Assembly: GCA_000711775.1 (NCBI GenBank) | Contig: ARYC01000301.1 | Span: 62,001-126,000, forward strand | DNA: 64,000 nucleotides | Reading direction: 5' to 3' | Source: Oxytricha trifallax | Lineage: Eukaryota; Ciliophora; Spirotrichea; Sporadotrichida; Oxytrichidae | Part shown: in pieces, positions 1-13,143 of the stretch | How positions within the stretch are numbered: position 1 is the first letter of the stretch | Layout of the letters: each line of letters opens with the position of its first letter | Notes under the pieces: model-generated | Told to the model about the DNA's origin: nothing | The model's database searches: none | What the model saw: only the letters and a program-made list of their open reading frames with translations | Made by a program: the position numbers and the translations under genes

Positions 1-284
1 GATTGATTGAGCAGCTATTCCTCAATGAATGTAAAGGATCGATTAGGATCCTTGGTAACTTGAGGGTTTGTTGAATTTTGTTAAGAATTGGACTGGTTAC
101 TCTGAAAAGATATGTTTCTCTATAAGTCAGTTCCTTGATTTTAAACTTATAAAAATTTAGCTTGCCCTCCCTTCACCTTTTGCTGACCCTTTGTCTAAGT
201 GGGCTGCCTCTATTTCTTATTGTTAACTGTGGCTGATTTAATTTCAAGGATATCGTCACATAGTAGCTTTAGGTTTTTGCTCAT
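1..284 (-). CDS. N-terminal part of a Gln/Asn-rich protein (cut by window edge)
   Basis: Read on the minus strand from ATG at 284 with TAA/TAG as Gln, the frame stays open to the window edge (about 94 residues). It begins MSKNLKLLCDDILEIKSA and becomes Gln/Lys/Asn-rich and probably disordered. No family is recognised. The start was chosen because it is the first ATG of the open frame. The flank between this gene and the next, at 285-444, is AT-rich and would hold both divergent promoters. Product and C-terminus are unknown. Confidence 0.55.
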
Positions 285-444
285 TTATTTCAAGGCATTA
301 GGATCTAAATATAATCATTTAGAGAGATTAAAATACATCAGAAATAGATAGGACATATATAATTATCATGAAATTCATCGAATAAATTGTAATATATAAA
401 TGAATTGACTTTGTAATAAAAATAAAACTAAAGAATCATTAAGA

Positions 445-1700
445 AATGTAAAGAAGAGCTCCAGTAGCAAATAATAACATAAGACAATCAAATTTTTAGA
501 AATCAGCTGTGACAAACACTACTGCAAATAGATCTAAAAGTTAAGCACCAGTTTCCACAAAGAAACCAGCTGATTTAAGAGTTGGTGATGAATTGGTTCC
601 CAAAGGTTTAAGAGTATAAGCTATAGGAAACATCTTTATTTTTTTTCCCTTTTATTTAAGCAATAAATCTTTTGAAATGCGAGAATTAATTATACCTCAA
701 AATAATCTTATTCATTTATGAATATAGGCATTTTTCCATATACTAATTTATTTAAATTTTCATTAACATCAAGGCATGTCAAGATAAATGCTTGAAGCAT
801 ATCTTAACAAACGCCGAGACTTTGTTTATGTCAAAGAAAATTCACGATCGTGGAGATTGGTTGTGCAGCCACAAAGAAAAGGACCAAACTTATGATCTCT
901 ATTAAAAACCAGGAGTTAAAAATTTAGTCACTCAATAGAGAGATAAAATTTACATCTTTGTTATTGATCCCACAATAACTCCAGACTTTATAGAAAAACT
1001 TCAAAGATATTGTGGGGCTTTCTATACTGGCATGAAGATTGAGATAATGTTCCCAAAATCTTAAACATTCTTGGAGGATTAAGGGGTAGCTAATAGAGAA
1101 AATCCTTATTCTGGAGTGATTTAGTACAATGCAGCTTAAATCCTTAAGAAAACCTTACCGTAATAATTTCTTCTATATTTAATTAATTTTACTGTAGACT
1201 TGTACCAAAGGATGCCTACTGTATGTTGACAGTAACAATGCAAGATATCTATCCGTTCGATTCTTGGAATTATGTTTTTGGCTGGGCAAATTACACTTCC
1301 CGCACAGGAGTTTTCTCTTTCGGGAGGTATGACCCAAACTTCGAAGAAAATAATGGGTTAGCGTTAAGTGCTTAAGACCCAGAAAATGAGTTATTAGAAA
1401 ATGCTTGCTATGTTATGGTGCATGAAATAGGGCATATGTACGGATTAACTCACTGTACTTTTTATGAGTGCATCATGAATGGATTCAATAGTTATTAAGA
1501 ACAGAGGAGGTTCAAGAGATGTAAGTAGAAATACATTTCTTTATAATGGTTATGTAGATTTATGTCCAGTGTGCTTGAGAAAGTTACAGTCAAACATGCA
1601 ATTCAATGTGAAATAAAGATTTATTGATATGTAGAAGATATGTGAGGAGTATGGGTTTACTGAGATGGCTGAATACTACAAACAGACTTCAAAATATTGA
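445..1700 (+). CDS. Archaemetzincin-like zinc metalloprotease
   Basis: Archaemetzincins (AMZ/AmzA family) are zinc aminopeptidase-like metalloproteases. The protein has the family signature HEIGHMYGLTHC (HExxHxxGxxHC, near 1419-1455), followed by the paired-cysteine motif LCPVCLRKLQ near 1560. Upstream, GDWLCSHKE and the block DAYCMLTVTMQDIYPFDSWN align with the animal AMZ2 order. Two short introns restore frame: 1160-1197 and 1521-1557, both GT-AG. Stop is TGA at 1698-1700. The N-terminal ~60 residues (from ATG 445) are Ser/Lys/Gln-rich. Between about 625 and 770 the splice or IES pattern is unresolved, although one frame is open through it. All catalytic residues are present, so the enzyme looks active. 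Confidence 0.9.
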
Positions 1701-1898
1701 CCCAATTCAATTATGTATTTGTAAATTATAACGTAAATAATGTTAAAACAACTTAAATGGTTATAATTTAATTTCATTAATTTTTTTATTTTAAAAAATA
1801 GATAATGCTTTGTATCATGATATATTTATATGTGATTCATTTTTTATAAAAATGTATTTATATTTCAGAATTCCGATTTATAATAAAATATATCTAAA

Positions 1899-4306
1899 AT
1901 GAAAAAGACTTAAACATTAGGATTAAACCAGAAATAAACAGCAAGTCATTATTAAATTAACTCACTAAGATCTCCAACAAACAGTACTACCCAATCATTA
2001 TCAAGTAAATTTCAAACTTCAAATACAACTAGCCATAGAGATTAAGTCAAAAATAGTGGTTATTAATCAACAAATTCCAGTGTTTTATTTCCATCCTCAC
2101 AGTTGAGCCACTCCTCGACATTGAATATAAATAATGGTAACAAAGGGGGAACGAGTGAAAATATGTAAATCAATCCATTTCAAGGGAATTAAAATCAAAA
2201 TTTGCTGTCAGACAGAAAATCAATTATGAATTCTACCAAGCCTGTTGCCAAGAAATCTATTGCAAAGTAATCCTCCTAAACTTATACGATACCAAACAGC
2301 ACTTTCACTTCTTCAACTTAACAGTAAAATATGACTTAATCCAAGAATGTTACACCCACTCTTACCTAAAAAGTCTCTGTAAATATCATAGAACCAACTT
2401 CAAACAACACTCCACATCATTACTTAAGTAATTAAACATCGAAAGTTTCAGCTTAAAATTCAACGCTGGACTTGAAGTTAAACGACATTAAGAAAATAGG
2501 AACTCAGCTTTTAGGTGCTCCTTAAAAATTAGCTTCTAGTATAAAATAGATGCCACATAGTAAAAGCCCCTATAATAGCAAGAGAACCTCAAAAATAATA
2601 GGCACAACTACTGTTAACTTGACGTAAATGTAAGGTGGGAATAGTATAACTGCAAACTAAAGTAGCTGCTCTTAGAAATAAGGCAATAGTAGTGCCCAGA
2701 GAGCAAGTAGTAGTAGTAATAGAATGATGTTATAGTCTTAATTGTAAGCCTCTAAATTTGATAATACAAATACATCCGTAGCTTTTCAAGCAATTACAGA
2801 GCAGACCTAGTCCTAAAATGATAAGAGTCTCACTATGAGACCAAAGAAAAAAGTAGGACTTCAAAAAATTAAAGAGAAGGGAACAAGAAATGAAGTTTAG
2901 ACTAGAGGAGGGACAGTAACAAACACTAACTTTGGAAGTTCAAATTTTGGTGATAATCCAAGAACTCACAAACGCACTACTATTTTATATAGAGAAGAAT
3001 TTGCAAAGGAAGACTTATCAATCATATAAAATAATAATGACTAGCCTAGTATTAATGATCAAGATTCTTCAAGAAATGACCAAGAATTTGATACATCACA
3101 ATAACTGCAAACTGATTTAATTAAAATAGCAAATATTGATGATGAATTTTTCTTAAGTGAAAATTAGGATAATGACTAAAATTAAAGCAATTAACATTTG
3201 CAGAGCGATGACTTAGATAATATAGAGATCAGTCAAGTGAATATTGCTCAATTTTTAACATTTAGATTAATATAGCTTTCTTTGTATTTTAGTTTTGCGA
3301 TAATCAGATGTAAAATTCTCAATCAGAGATACCTTTAGATTCAGCCTAGCGCTTAAACTCTTCTTCCTCCTCTAAGTTACAAAGCTAAAATAAATCCTCA
3401 TAGTAAATGAAAAATTTGAACCTCCCCTAGCCTTTATAATGCGATGATCGCTCCTCCTCAAATTCCAGCTTTCTCGAATGTTCTATACTTATGATGAACG
3501 AGGGCGCAAACGGCGACGAAGACAACATCCCACAGACTCCATTTAGCCCAAGTCAAAGAAACACCAATAATCCAAATACTTTAAGAAAGAAATCTTATCA
3601 TAAGAGTAAATTCAGTCAGTCAAGGATTAATGATTTCAAAGAAGGCTCTGTAAATTTTAGAATTCCTGAGAAATTTGACAATTAATCAAAGTTTGCTTAA
3701 GATGCAGACAGGAAAAATTTTCATTCTGGAGGTTTTTAATCTGAAAGAAAAGTTAATGGTAAACCTTAAAAAGACAGTATAGAATTAGATTATTCAACGA
3801 AAAATTCAAGATATTTTAAGAACCATAACGGCGAGATGAGTAAAAATAACAAAAGTTCTTTTGAAGTAGATCAGCCTTTATAAGAAGTAAACTAAGAATA
3901 TCACTAGTCTCATAAACAAAAATTTAATATACAATATATTCACTTCATTATTACATTTTTATGGTAGTTTATACATAAGGCAAATACTGGAAAAATCAGC
4001 GATGATAACTTGGCATACTACAATCAAGAATTTATGCTTTAAATTATCGCGTTTTATCGTCATTAATATTTAATAAATGCAGGCAGCTAGAATCCTAAGC
4101 TTTTTGACTTCAACTAAGCAGTGGAGGATCAGGAGCAACGCCAAAAGCTATTAAAAGAAATGAACGCAGTTGACAGATAGCTGTTTCATGAACAGTCTAA
4201 ACGCATGAAAATAGATAAAAAACTAAGGACATTAGACTAGGAAAATGTTCAAATCAGAACTATGATTAATTTCTTACTAAATGCTGAATTTGCATTAGGA
4301 TCATGA
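1899..4306 (+). CDS. Ser/Asn/Gln-rich low-complexity protein with C-terminal coiled coil
   Basis: A long TGA-free frame starts with MKKTQTLGLNQKQTASHYQ and is dominated by Ser, Asn, Thr, Gln and Lys, with poly-Ser patches, and is probably disordered. A GT-AG intron lies at 3237-3292. Two more interruptions, about 3920-3963 and 4050-4082, are needed to reach the last exon. That exon encodes a charged helix (QAVEDQEQRQKLLKEMNAV) ending at TGA 4304-4306. No known domain is recognised. The conserved-looking C-terminal helix suggests a protein-interaction role, but this is inference. Confidence 0.7.
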
Positions 4307-4415
4307 TAAAATTCTATAAAATAATTCATTAAACTCTAAGTTCAGCTTCAAGCCTTTATTCTTTGATAACATAGATATATAGATCTTTAAGAAATTAATT
4401 ATACAATCTTTAATT

Positions 4416-5381
4416 TCATAACTCATTCTTAAGTTTCTTTAATTTTAAGTCATCTTTCTCGATCTGTTTTTGCATTCTCCTCTTCTCCCCTCTCTCGTTT
4501 TTGGCATTCTACTTTTCTCTTTTTTGCTTTCTCTCTTCGAATCTTGACAGTTGGACTCTGCTTTTTGAGAAGGGATTTACTACTTTATTCTGCTCTTCAA
4601 TTCTCTTTTCTATTGCACTTAGGTTTGCAGTGATATTATTAAAATACAGAACAGTTCTGAATAAAATATTATTTTTTTAGAGTTTTAAAATAAAGTTTAT
4701 GTAAAATAGAAAAGAAGATAACAAAAGATTTTATAAAAAAAGGTTGATATGATTTGATCATAAGTTGTACTATATATATTTTAAACTGTATGTGAGAAAA
4801 AAATTATAAATTTACATTAATATATTTAAAGTATCTAATTGTTATTTTAATTTCCTTTTTACCAAATTGCATAATATTATTGTAATAGTCTCTTCACTCT
4901 TCTTCTCAATAACTTACTCTACAATATATTCTTTCTTCTTTGCCATTTACTGCTCTTACTGAGGTTTCTTGAATGAATTCATCATGTCAAATTCTGTTAC
5001 TTTCTATTGAGTCACTTAATACAGGAATTTAGGGCCTTTGGCTATATTAGAGGTTGTAGTTGACTCCAATTGATCCTAGAGTGCTTATTTGAATGATGGT
5101 AGTTTTGGCTTTAAAGCAGCTTAATTATCATAGTAATCACCCTCCTCTTCATCATCATAATCATTATCATCATCATGTTTATTATTGTCATTTGCTTATT
5201 TTTCGTTGTAGTCCACTGCAATATTATCAGTATCTGATTTATATAGGTCGTCTTCCGAATCATCATTCAGGAGGTTGTTTCTCTTAGGAGTTGATGATTT
5301 ATCACTTTCATTGTCAGACTGCTTATCTTATTCATCATCACTATCACTTTTGTTCATGTAGTTCTTGAGTAGTTAGTCCAT
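4416..5381 (-). CDS. Small acidic/basic protein, unknown function
   Basis: ATG at 5381 opens an acidic stretch (MDQLLKNYMNKSDSDDEQDK and an Asp/Glu/Tyr run). A conserved-looking core follows (QALQDQLESTT, FDMMNSFKKP). The C-terminus is a highly basic helix (FEERKQKREKQNAKNERGEK) ending at TGA 4416-4418. One GT-AG intron, 4657-4917 (261 bp), restores frame; it is longer than other introns here and could contain an IES. The basic/acidic architecture resembles nuclear or nucleolar proteins, but I do not recognise the family. It is followed on the same strand by LSG1. Confidence 0.7.
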
Positions 5382-5551
5382 TTTTATATTATATTAATAT
5401 TTAAAAATACATTGATATATAAAGTATGAATTTGAAAATAACTAGTTGGTCCTTAATTAAATATAAATGATTAGTAAAATTACTATCTTGAACTTGTTAA
5501 AGTTTTAATTTCTGCAAGTAATCCTTTTCTATAACTCCAAAGCTTATAATC

Positions 5552-7793
5552 TCAATCACTTTCATTTCCATTGTCAAGCTCGGCAAAGGCATAGAATTTA
5601 TTTGAGTTGTTGCCGCCTCTACCACCATTTTGAGTTTTCTTTGCTATTGGGATGCCTCTGACGGTCTTCTTGGCCTTCATTTGCTTCACTTGCTCTCCCA
5701 AGTACTCCTTCAAGTTGGGGATTTCATCAATCTTTACTCCTCTCAAAATAGCGAATTTAAGAGCACGTTTCTCTCCCTTATTCAACTTCAACTCAGTAAC
5801 TTGTTAGTTCAAAACGAAGAACTGCTTGTCAATTAGGTCTTCTTTGTGATGGATTTCCACTTTAATGTTGTTTGATGATACTGCAATAGGGCCAGTTGTT
5901 GAAGAAACTAAGTCAGTGTTCAAGCTTAGTGAACCATCTTTGGTTTCCTCAAGATCTTCGTCATCATCTTCGAAATCATCAGAGTCGTCTTCGTTATCCT
6001 GCTCACTCTTAGTCTCTTCGTCTATTTAATTGTTATTAGATTGTTCAATCATGCCGTTGTTTGTGTCTCTGCTAAGGACTTAGAATCTGGTATCGTGGAA
6101 ACCACTTTATTGGATTGGTCCATGAGTCTCAAGAATGTAATCTGGTCTCAAATGCACAAACAATAACTTTCCAGAGTTATAGTCTTTTAATACAATTCTT
6201 GCAGCTTAAGCTTCGTTTGGAATACCACGACCAGTCACGTAACCTTTCTTGGCTCCATAAATTGATAAGAAAATACTGGCTGTGTACTTTTTGGAGTTCT
6301 TTGGTGGCAAATGAACTTTATAGTAGGATTACAAAACTTCTCTTGGGACTCTGTTGATAATAAGTGAGATTGGGGAAACATAATCTTTCATGGTATCAAT
6401 TGGCAAGACACCACAGCACATCATCTCAGCTTTAGAATTTGTGAATGATGGGAAAACTAGACCTGGGCAATCGCACAAGCACATGTTATCTTCCATGTTT
6501 AGAGTTTGGAAATGCTTAGTTTTACCTGGCATGTTTGCAACACCTACACGCTTTTTTTAGCAAATAACGTTAATAACTGATGATTTTCCTACGTTGGGGT
6601 AACCAACGAAACCAATCATTAATCTATCATCAAAAGTCTTGCCCATTTAAAGGGATTTCCCTCTCAAAATATCCATAATTTCGGTTCTTGTGAAGATATG
6701 TGGTGTGCTGAGTTTCTAAACGATTTCATTAAGCTTTTCAAATCTTTGCTTCTTTTCTTCCTCTACAGTCAATCCCTACTTGAATTTCTTAGGTTTTTCA
6801 GTATCAGAATCTCCTTCTTCTCCGCTTTCAATGTCTTCTTCACTTTCTTCCTCAACTTGATCCTTATCGATTTTATCCTGCTCTTCTAAGGCACTGAAGA
6901 AGAAATGCTTAACTCCCTTTTCATTGAAGTATTTGGACCAGTGCTCTCTAAGCTCTGTGGTCAAATAATCAGCTTTGTTAATTAAAAGCATAAATTCTTT
7001 GTCTGGGTTCACCTCTGCGATATACTTCTCGAGATCCTGAGAGTAGAAGAAATATGGGTTTCTTGCGTCCACGATTTGGAGCAAAATGTCTGATTTTTCA
7101 ATTACACGCCACAGTTAACGCCATACTTCTAAGTTCTTTTCAAATGGAGTGATTGCCAAATTAACATTTAATTACATAATATTAAGAAGAGTCTTTCTCT
7201 TAAAATCAAAACAAACATATAAAAACATTATTCTCTTCTAGAGAAGCAATATCCTTTCTCCACTATAGAAATGCGAAATTCTCTCTGGTTTGAATCTCTT
7301 GAGCTGTCATAGTGCTATCCCACTAGGGTTTACGTGGAATCTTCAGCAGCTGATATTGAGGATTTTTAATGGTGGATTCTGTCAGAAAATTATTCAATAG
7401 CTCTCTCTAAGCAGTAGCACTCTCCACGGATCCCTGCAAAATTTCTTTTTTATTGATAATGGTTATCTCTTTTTCAGCTGAGAATTTCTTGTTTGAAAGT
7501 TGAGCCAACTGCACGAATTCCTCCAAGGAGTTCTGATCAATGATGGACTTCAATATTGGCTTCACCTCATCATCAATGTTTGTGTGCTAAGCAAATAATG
7601 TCAAGTTATATTTTATGCGAATTAATATGGTCATTATATTGCATGAAAATGAAATGATATAAAAATAGATTAGAGAAATTGAGGTACATACCTGTTTAAA
7701 TGTGGAGGTTTTGTTTTTACGTTAATTCTATTTTTCATTGTGCTTTTTAATAAGAGATTTGCCTACTCCTTGTGTCTTCTAGTTCTTTCCCAT
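5552..7793 (-). CDS. LSG1: LSG1, large-subunit ribosome export/recycling GTPase
   Basis: LSG1 is the cytoplasmic GTPase that releases the export adaptor NMD3 from pre-60S subunits. ATG at 7793 begins MGKNQKTQGVGKSLIKKH, as in the family. The circularly permuted GTPase order is visible: G4 NKAD (about 6970-6985) precedes G1 GFVGYPNVGKSS (about 6600), and then comes G3 DCPG (about 6460-6480). The segment TPFEKNLEVWRQLWRVIEKS matches the LSG1 family closely. Introns: about 7595-7692 and a 28-bp one near 7206-7233 that joins SLEENN to RKTLLNIMQLN. An acidic insert (EEESEEDIESGEEGDSD) follows the G4 block and a second acidic region lies near the C-terminus. TGA at 5552-5554. The protein looks complete and functional. 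Confidence 0.95.
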
Positions 7794-8018
7794 TGCGAGA
7801 TATTATAACAATATTCATTATATTATAAATAAATAGAGTAATAAGATCGCTATAAATAGTAGAAATAAATAAATTACTAATTTTATTATTAATCATAGTA
7901 TTTAAAAAATGCCTTTTATATCAACCTCTTCCAATTCTATTACAATTTCTTATCAATTTAAATATACAGATAGATTTAAAACGATTTTTCAAATTTAAAA
8001 TTATCAATTAAATTAAAA

Positions 8019-11000
8019 ATGTTTCTGAATTAATTTGAAAATACACAAGAGACTTCCTGTGATGGCGATGTTCAAACTTCAATAGCCAATGAAGATTCTT
8101 TTACTAAAAACTTAAAAGAACCTGCCATTATAAATCAAAATTATTATAGAAAAGTGTAGTAGTAATTGGATACTTAAGATTAAAAAGAAGGGCAAGACAG
8201 AAACTCCAATCGCTATGAGTTTCAAGTGAATGTAAATAATTCACATAGTCACACAAAGACATTGATGAAAAACATTTAAGATTAAACCAATTTCGAGCAG
8301 AAAAATTAGCATCAATACCAAGCCAAGAATTTCAAAGTTTAGAGCCCACCAAATGCATTTTAACATGATAATTTTATTGACTAAAGTGCAAGCCACTTTT
8401 AGAATGATATATATAGTAGCATAAAGAAACCATCACAGTCTTTTCTGAATGATGGGGGAAATGTTACAATACAGCATGAAAATGATCAATTGTTTTTCTC
8501 AAATATGAAGCAAAATGAAATCACCCAGAATAATATAAATCAAGATCATGATAGATAGTTGCTGCATTAGTAGAATTTAAATCAGGCAATTGATAAATAT
8601 GAAAGAGAGCATAAAAGAGAACTTGAGAATAATCTGACAACTTACTCAACAAGAATCGAAGATTAGAATTCTATTTAAAACCTTAAAAATCACTAAATCT
8701 TGTAAAATAGTTAGGGATAGTTCGACACATCTAATTCGAATTATGCAACAGCGTTGAATCAAAAGAATTAAGTGGAACACCAAACTCGATAAAAATTAAA
8801 TCAGCAAGTCTAAGACAGAACCAATCAGCTTATGTTGAATTAAGTAAACTATAATCAATCTTAATCGTAGAATTCTTAAAGCTAACCATGTAGCTCCCAA
8901 GATCCCTCGTCTGAGAATAGTTAAAAATCTGTCTTACTAGAGCACTATAAATATCAAAATGAAGACTCCTTGAATGAAATTTAAGTTGAAGAATTTGACG
9001 ACACAAAGCAATAATATCCTCCATAATTAAACCAAAATAATTACACACCAGATTCTTTTCAATACTAGAATGAAGCAGACACTCACTCTATTTTGAAATT
9101 AAAGAAATCAGAGATTGATACTAAGATTCAATAAATCCAAGAGAAAAACAGCAATTTAATTTCTAAACTATACGATAAAAGATCCAAGTTAGAGTCTTAG
9201 AGATAAGAGTTGTAAGACAGGAAGCAAGAAGCCGAGTAAAGATTAGATTCCTTGAATAAAATCCAGGAATCTTTAGAGTAAAAACTCTAGGAGTAGATGG
9301 TGGATTACAATCAAATTAAGAATTTCAAAGAAGGCGAAATGACTCTTTAAATGAAGCCTTAGAAACAGTAGATTGATAGGATTCAAAATTAGATACAACA
9401 AGAGCAGTCACAAATCATGCAGGCAAGTCATTTATCTAATTTTTAAATTTATAACTTTAGATTGAGAATAAGATACAGCATTTACACACCAAAATTAAGA
9501 GCTTAGAACAGCAAATGATTGCCATATAGAATGAAATATGGAATGAAGATTAACTGTTGCTTGTAATAAACTAAGAAATTGATAATCTAATCAAGTAAGT
9601 ATTCAAGGTATTTTATAAAAAATATAGCACAAGCGGAGAATACTTGCAAATATATTATTGTAGGAATACATTAGAAATTGGGAAATTAATTTAAATTAAA
9701 TTAATTATAAATCAAAATCTTGGCAGTTAAAGTTGGCCAATATACGATTTTGGTCTCATTCGATAGAGAATTCAAAATTAGCTGGACTTTATTATTAGCG
9801 GTACAATTTTATCACATCCCTAGAGCGAGATAACTTCCATTTAATGTGAGGGTATAATTTAATGAATTTAGATAAGTTTAATTAAAGTCGAGTTATCTCG
9901 CTCTCGGGATGTGATAAAATTGTACCGCCAATAATAAAGTCCAGCTAATTTTGAATTCTCTATCGAATGAGCCCAAAATCGTTTAAAATGGCCAACTTTA
10001 ACTGCCAAGATTTTGATTTATAATTAATTTAATTTAAATTAATTTCCCAATTTCGAATGTATTCCTACAATACTAAATTCAAGAATAAAAGTAGAAAATA
10101 GCTTAAGCTCAAAACAGTATTGAGAAAAAGGTTTTAGAGTAGGAACTAAATTTAAACATTTAGAGAAAGTTAAAGAATAATCTAAATTTCTTAAATGATG
10201 CAAGGATTATGATATTAAATAGAAATGAAGACAGCGTTTAGAGTGAAAGAAAGCTGAAAATAGATTAGTTGGAGAGAAATCTTAAGAAATTTAATTATAA
10301 CGATTACTTGAATGATAAATATGGGGATGTGGCAAAGACTTTAGTACTCGAAAAGCAAATTAAGCAATTAGAAGTTAAATTGTAGGATTTGCAAAATGAA
10401 AAGAACTTAATTGAAATGATGATTGTGTCAGTGAAAGAAATACCATAACCAACGTAAGTCAATAAATTTAATGTCTTAGATTCTTTATAGTGAGAGAATT
10501 CAAAAAATTGTTAACGAGATTGAACACAAAAATAAAGTACTTGCCTAAAAAATAAAATTGTTAGAAAAGAAAATTTACTAAATGCTTAAGGAACAGCATA
10601 ATTCTTAATCCTCTCTTCTCTAATGCAACTAATCAATCTTTGAATAATCAGCTTCATAAATCTTAAACGAGTTTCTTTTAAATCACATACAGCCGTAATC
10701 ATAATAAGAAGAAAGATTTTACTTGAACATATTTGAGATGTACTAGCAAGCTCTTACTCAAAACTTTGATAATTTAAACTTAATCAGACTGGAATATGCC
10801 CACATATAAAAACAACAACCTGAAATTAAGTAATCAGTAAATTTGCTAATCTTTCACCACCAAATTTTATAAGACAGTCTTTCTAACTCGAACTCTAAGG
10901 TTAAGTCAGAAAGATACAAACTCTAGTAACTGCAGAAACTTTTGCCAATAATTGAATAGAAAATCTCTCATGTCCTCTTCAATCAGTACATAGAGAGGCA

Positions 11001-13096
11001 TCACGATGAAATACAGGGAGTTATAAAGACATATGGAAAGTAAAATTTCGAAAGAAAGAAGCATGAGTAGCTGGAAGAGTTTCACAAAATTAACTGTTAA
11101 AGACTATAAAAAGACTATGAAATGATTGACATTTAAAAAATGCCAATTTTGAATGAGATTTTATTTAGAATTTAGATTTTAAGATTCTCATAAACAAAAG
11201 AATAGATATCATGTCAAATTCTAGACTCATGAAAGTGAAGGATCATGATAAAATTCAAGAAAAAATCTCTCAAATTCACCTTAAAATCTAAAACTATCAC
11301 CTTGACAAGCAAAGTCTAACTTAAAAAATCTCTAAACTTAAGTTTGAAATTGAGAGATTAGGTAATAGTTTCTAGAATGCGAAATATTAATTAGACAGCC
11401 AGATGAAGCTAGTTTTGGATTAAGAAGACAATAAATATGGCATCAAGGAAATTTATGAAAAACTAACTGATATACTAAAGGTAGAAGAAGAGAGTAGATT
11501 TGTGGTCAGTGAGTGTGAAAGACAGATCAATGAATTGATTCAGATTGAGAAATTAAGCTAAAACAAAAATGAAAAGGAGAGAGACAGGCTACAGAGGTAG
11601 TTGGAAAAATTATAGTAAATTAAACAGGAAATTGATATCACGATAATCAAGTAAGAGTTAGGGGTGGCAGATGGGAATACAAAAAATAAGTGAATATGTA
11701 AACTTAAATACTTTTTTTATAATGACAATTCAACGATCATTAACCAGGTCATAAACATAGATGTTGACCAAATTCTGAATGAAAATTCATCATCATTAGT
11801 TCCAAGTTAATAAAATACCATTAGAATTCCAGATATGAAACAATATAATTAGGACTATAGAATTGTGAAGGCAATATGCAAACCTCTTGGCTAAATTTTT
11901 GAATTCTAGAATATTGAAAATAAATAGGAATATGAACTTTTTAAAAGCTTGGCACCACTTTTAGAAGGATTTTAATTCAAAGTTCTGAAGAAACAGTATT
12001 AATCAAGGATGAGACAACAACCTATATACCTCGAGAAGTTTCTTAGATTCATACAGTAATAATTACATTAAAATATCCTAAATTTGCAAGTTTAAATTTT
12101 TCAATTTATCATAAACATTTATTATTCAATGATTGTCTAATGATCTTTAAAAACTAGAAATTAGAAATCTGGATTCTCTCTTAAAACTTGATTCTTAGAT
12201 TAAGTTAGACAAGCTAAAAAGTGTGAAAATTTCAAGCCAAACTCAAATTATACTCAAGAAACTTTAAATAGATTTTTAAGATGCTTTATCGCCTTCCAGA
12301 AGTGCATCATAGATGAGTTAAACTTATTATAAAGGGAGGAGATTTTCATAGTAACCTTATTCAAGCAAGAATTAGCAATCTAGAGATGCAATAATGCAAC
12401 TTAATCAATCAATCGCTCATTAGAAAGATAGTTTATATTAAGGATCTATTAGCAGAGGGCATTCAGCAAACTCTCTTGTTAGCAATCATTTCTTAAAATA
12501 ATTAAGCAATTATTAGCTACTGATCTGTTTTTTAAATATATTTTGAGAATAGTCAACTCATGCTAAAAAGAAAATCTTAAGGGAATATTTCCACTACCAT
12601 AGCTTAAAGTGCAAGTTAATTAGGTATGAATAGAAAGAATACTTTGGAAAATCTCAAGTCTTACAACTAAAATCACAGATCCTAATTTAATCAAAGCAAT
12701 ATCTCTTAAAATCAGAATCTCTAGAGCAACATTAATAAAAGTATGAATAACCAATCTTAGGGTCTTAATTAAAGTCTTTGGACTTAAAAAGCGTAAAATT
12801 AAACCCTATATATTGAAGACAACGAATTATTAGTATAAAATGGCAGCAATTAATTCATGGGGCAGGAATAGTTTGAGTTTATAATAATTACAGAAGACAG
12901 AGAAATCACAATGATGACTTTAGAATTTCAAGAATTTAGAGTTTGTGTAGATTCCCTAAGATAAATTATAGCTAGGAGGTAGCAACTCTTCGATTTAGTT
13001 AATCTTTGTGAAATTAAGAAAAAGTTGAGTATAAACTTAAAGCTATAATTAAGTGGACACTAGGTTAAAACAGACTAAGGTTTATTTAAAATATGA
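8019..13096 (+). CDS. Large coiled-coil protein, unknown function
   Basis: ATG 8019 opens a Gln/Asn-rich head of about 300 residues. From about 9080 there are long heptad-type coiled coils (for example KIQQIQEKNSNLISKLYDKR), then a Ser-rich tail, with TGA at 13094-13096. Introns: about 9421-9462 (GC-AG), 9595-10117 (expanded by an IES, see separate entry), 10454-10490 and others near 11690 and 12520. Around 11145-11175 the frame shifts by two; removing 8 bp between two AGATT repeats would restore it, so this may be a very short IES or a sequence error. No enzymatic domain is seen. It could be a centrosomal, ciliary or cytoskeletal scaffold. That it is one gene is likely but not proven. Confidence 0.65.
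9608..10083 (+). other. Internal eliminated sequence (476 bp) inside an intron
   Basis: The 7-bp repeat ATTCAAG occurs at 9601-9607 and 10077-10083. The apparent intron from GTAAGT at 9595 to AG at 10117 is 523 bp. Removing one repeat copy plus the DNA between leaves a 47-bp intron that starts GTAAGTATTCAAG and ends AAAACAG, which matches other intron sizes here and joins the coiled-coil reading frame. This is how a pointer-flanked IES in germline DNA should look. Its contents are almost entirely the palindromic element described next. Confidence 0.75.
9656..10072. mobile_element. Palindromic MITE-like element, ~180-bp inverted arms
   Basis: The left arm begins TATTGTAGGAATACATT at 9656 and runs to about 9835. 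Its reverse complement runs from about 9890 to 10072, with only scattered mismatches over about 180 bp. A ~55-bp AT-rich unique spacer separates the arms. There is no ORF. TA dinucleotides abut both ends, consistent with a Tc1/mariner-type TA target, though the pointer ATTCAAG lies just outside. The near-identity of the arms suggests recent origin or structural constraint. It is non-autonomous; no transposase is present in the window. Confidence 0.8.
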
Positions 13097-13143
13097 GTTA
13101 ATAAATTTAATTATAATTTTTTAATAAAACCTATTTCCCGAAA

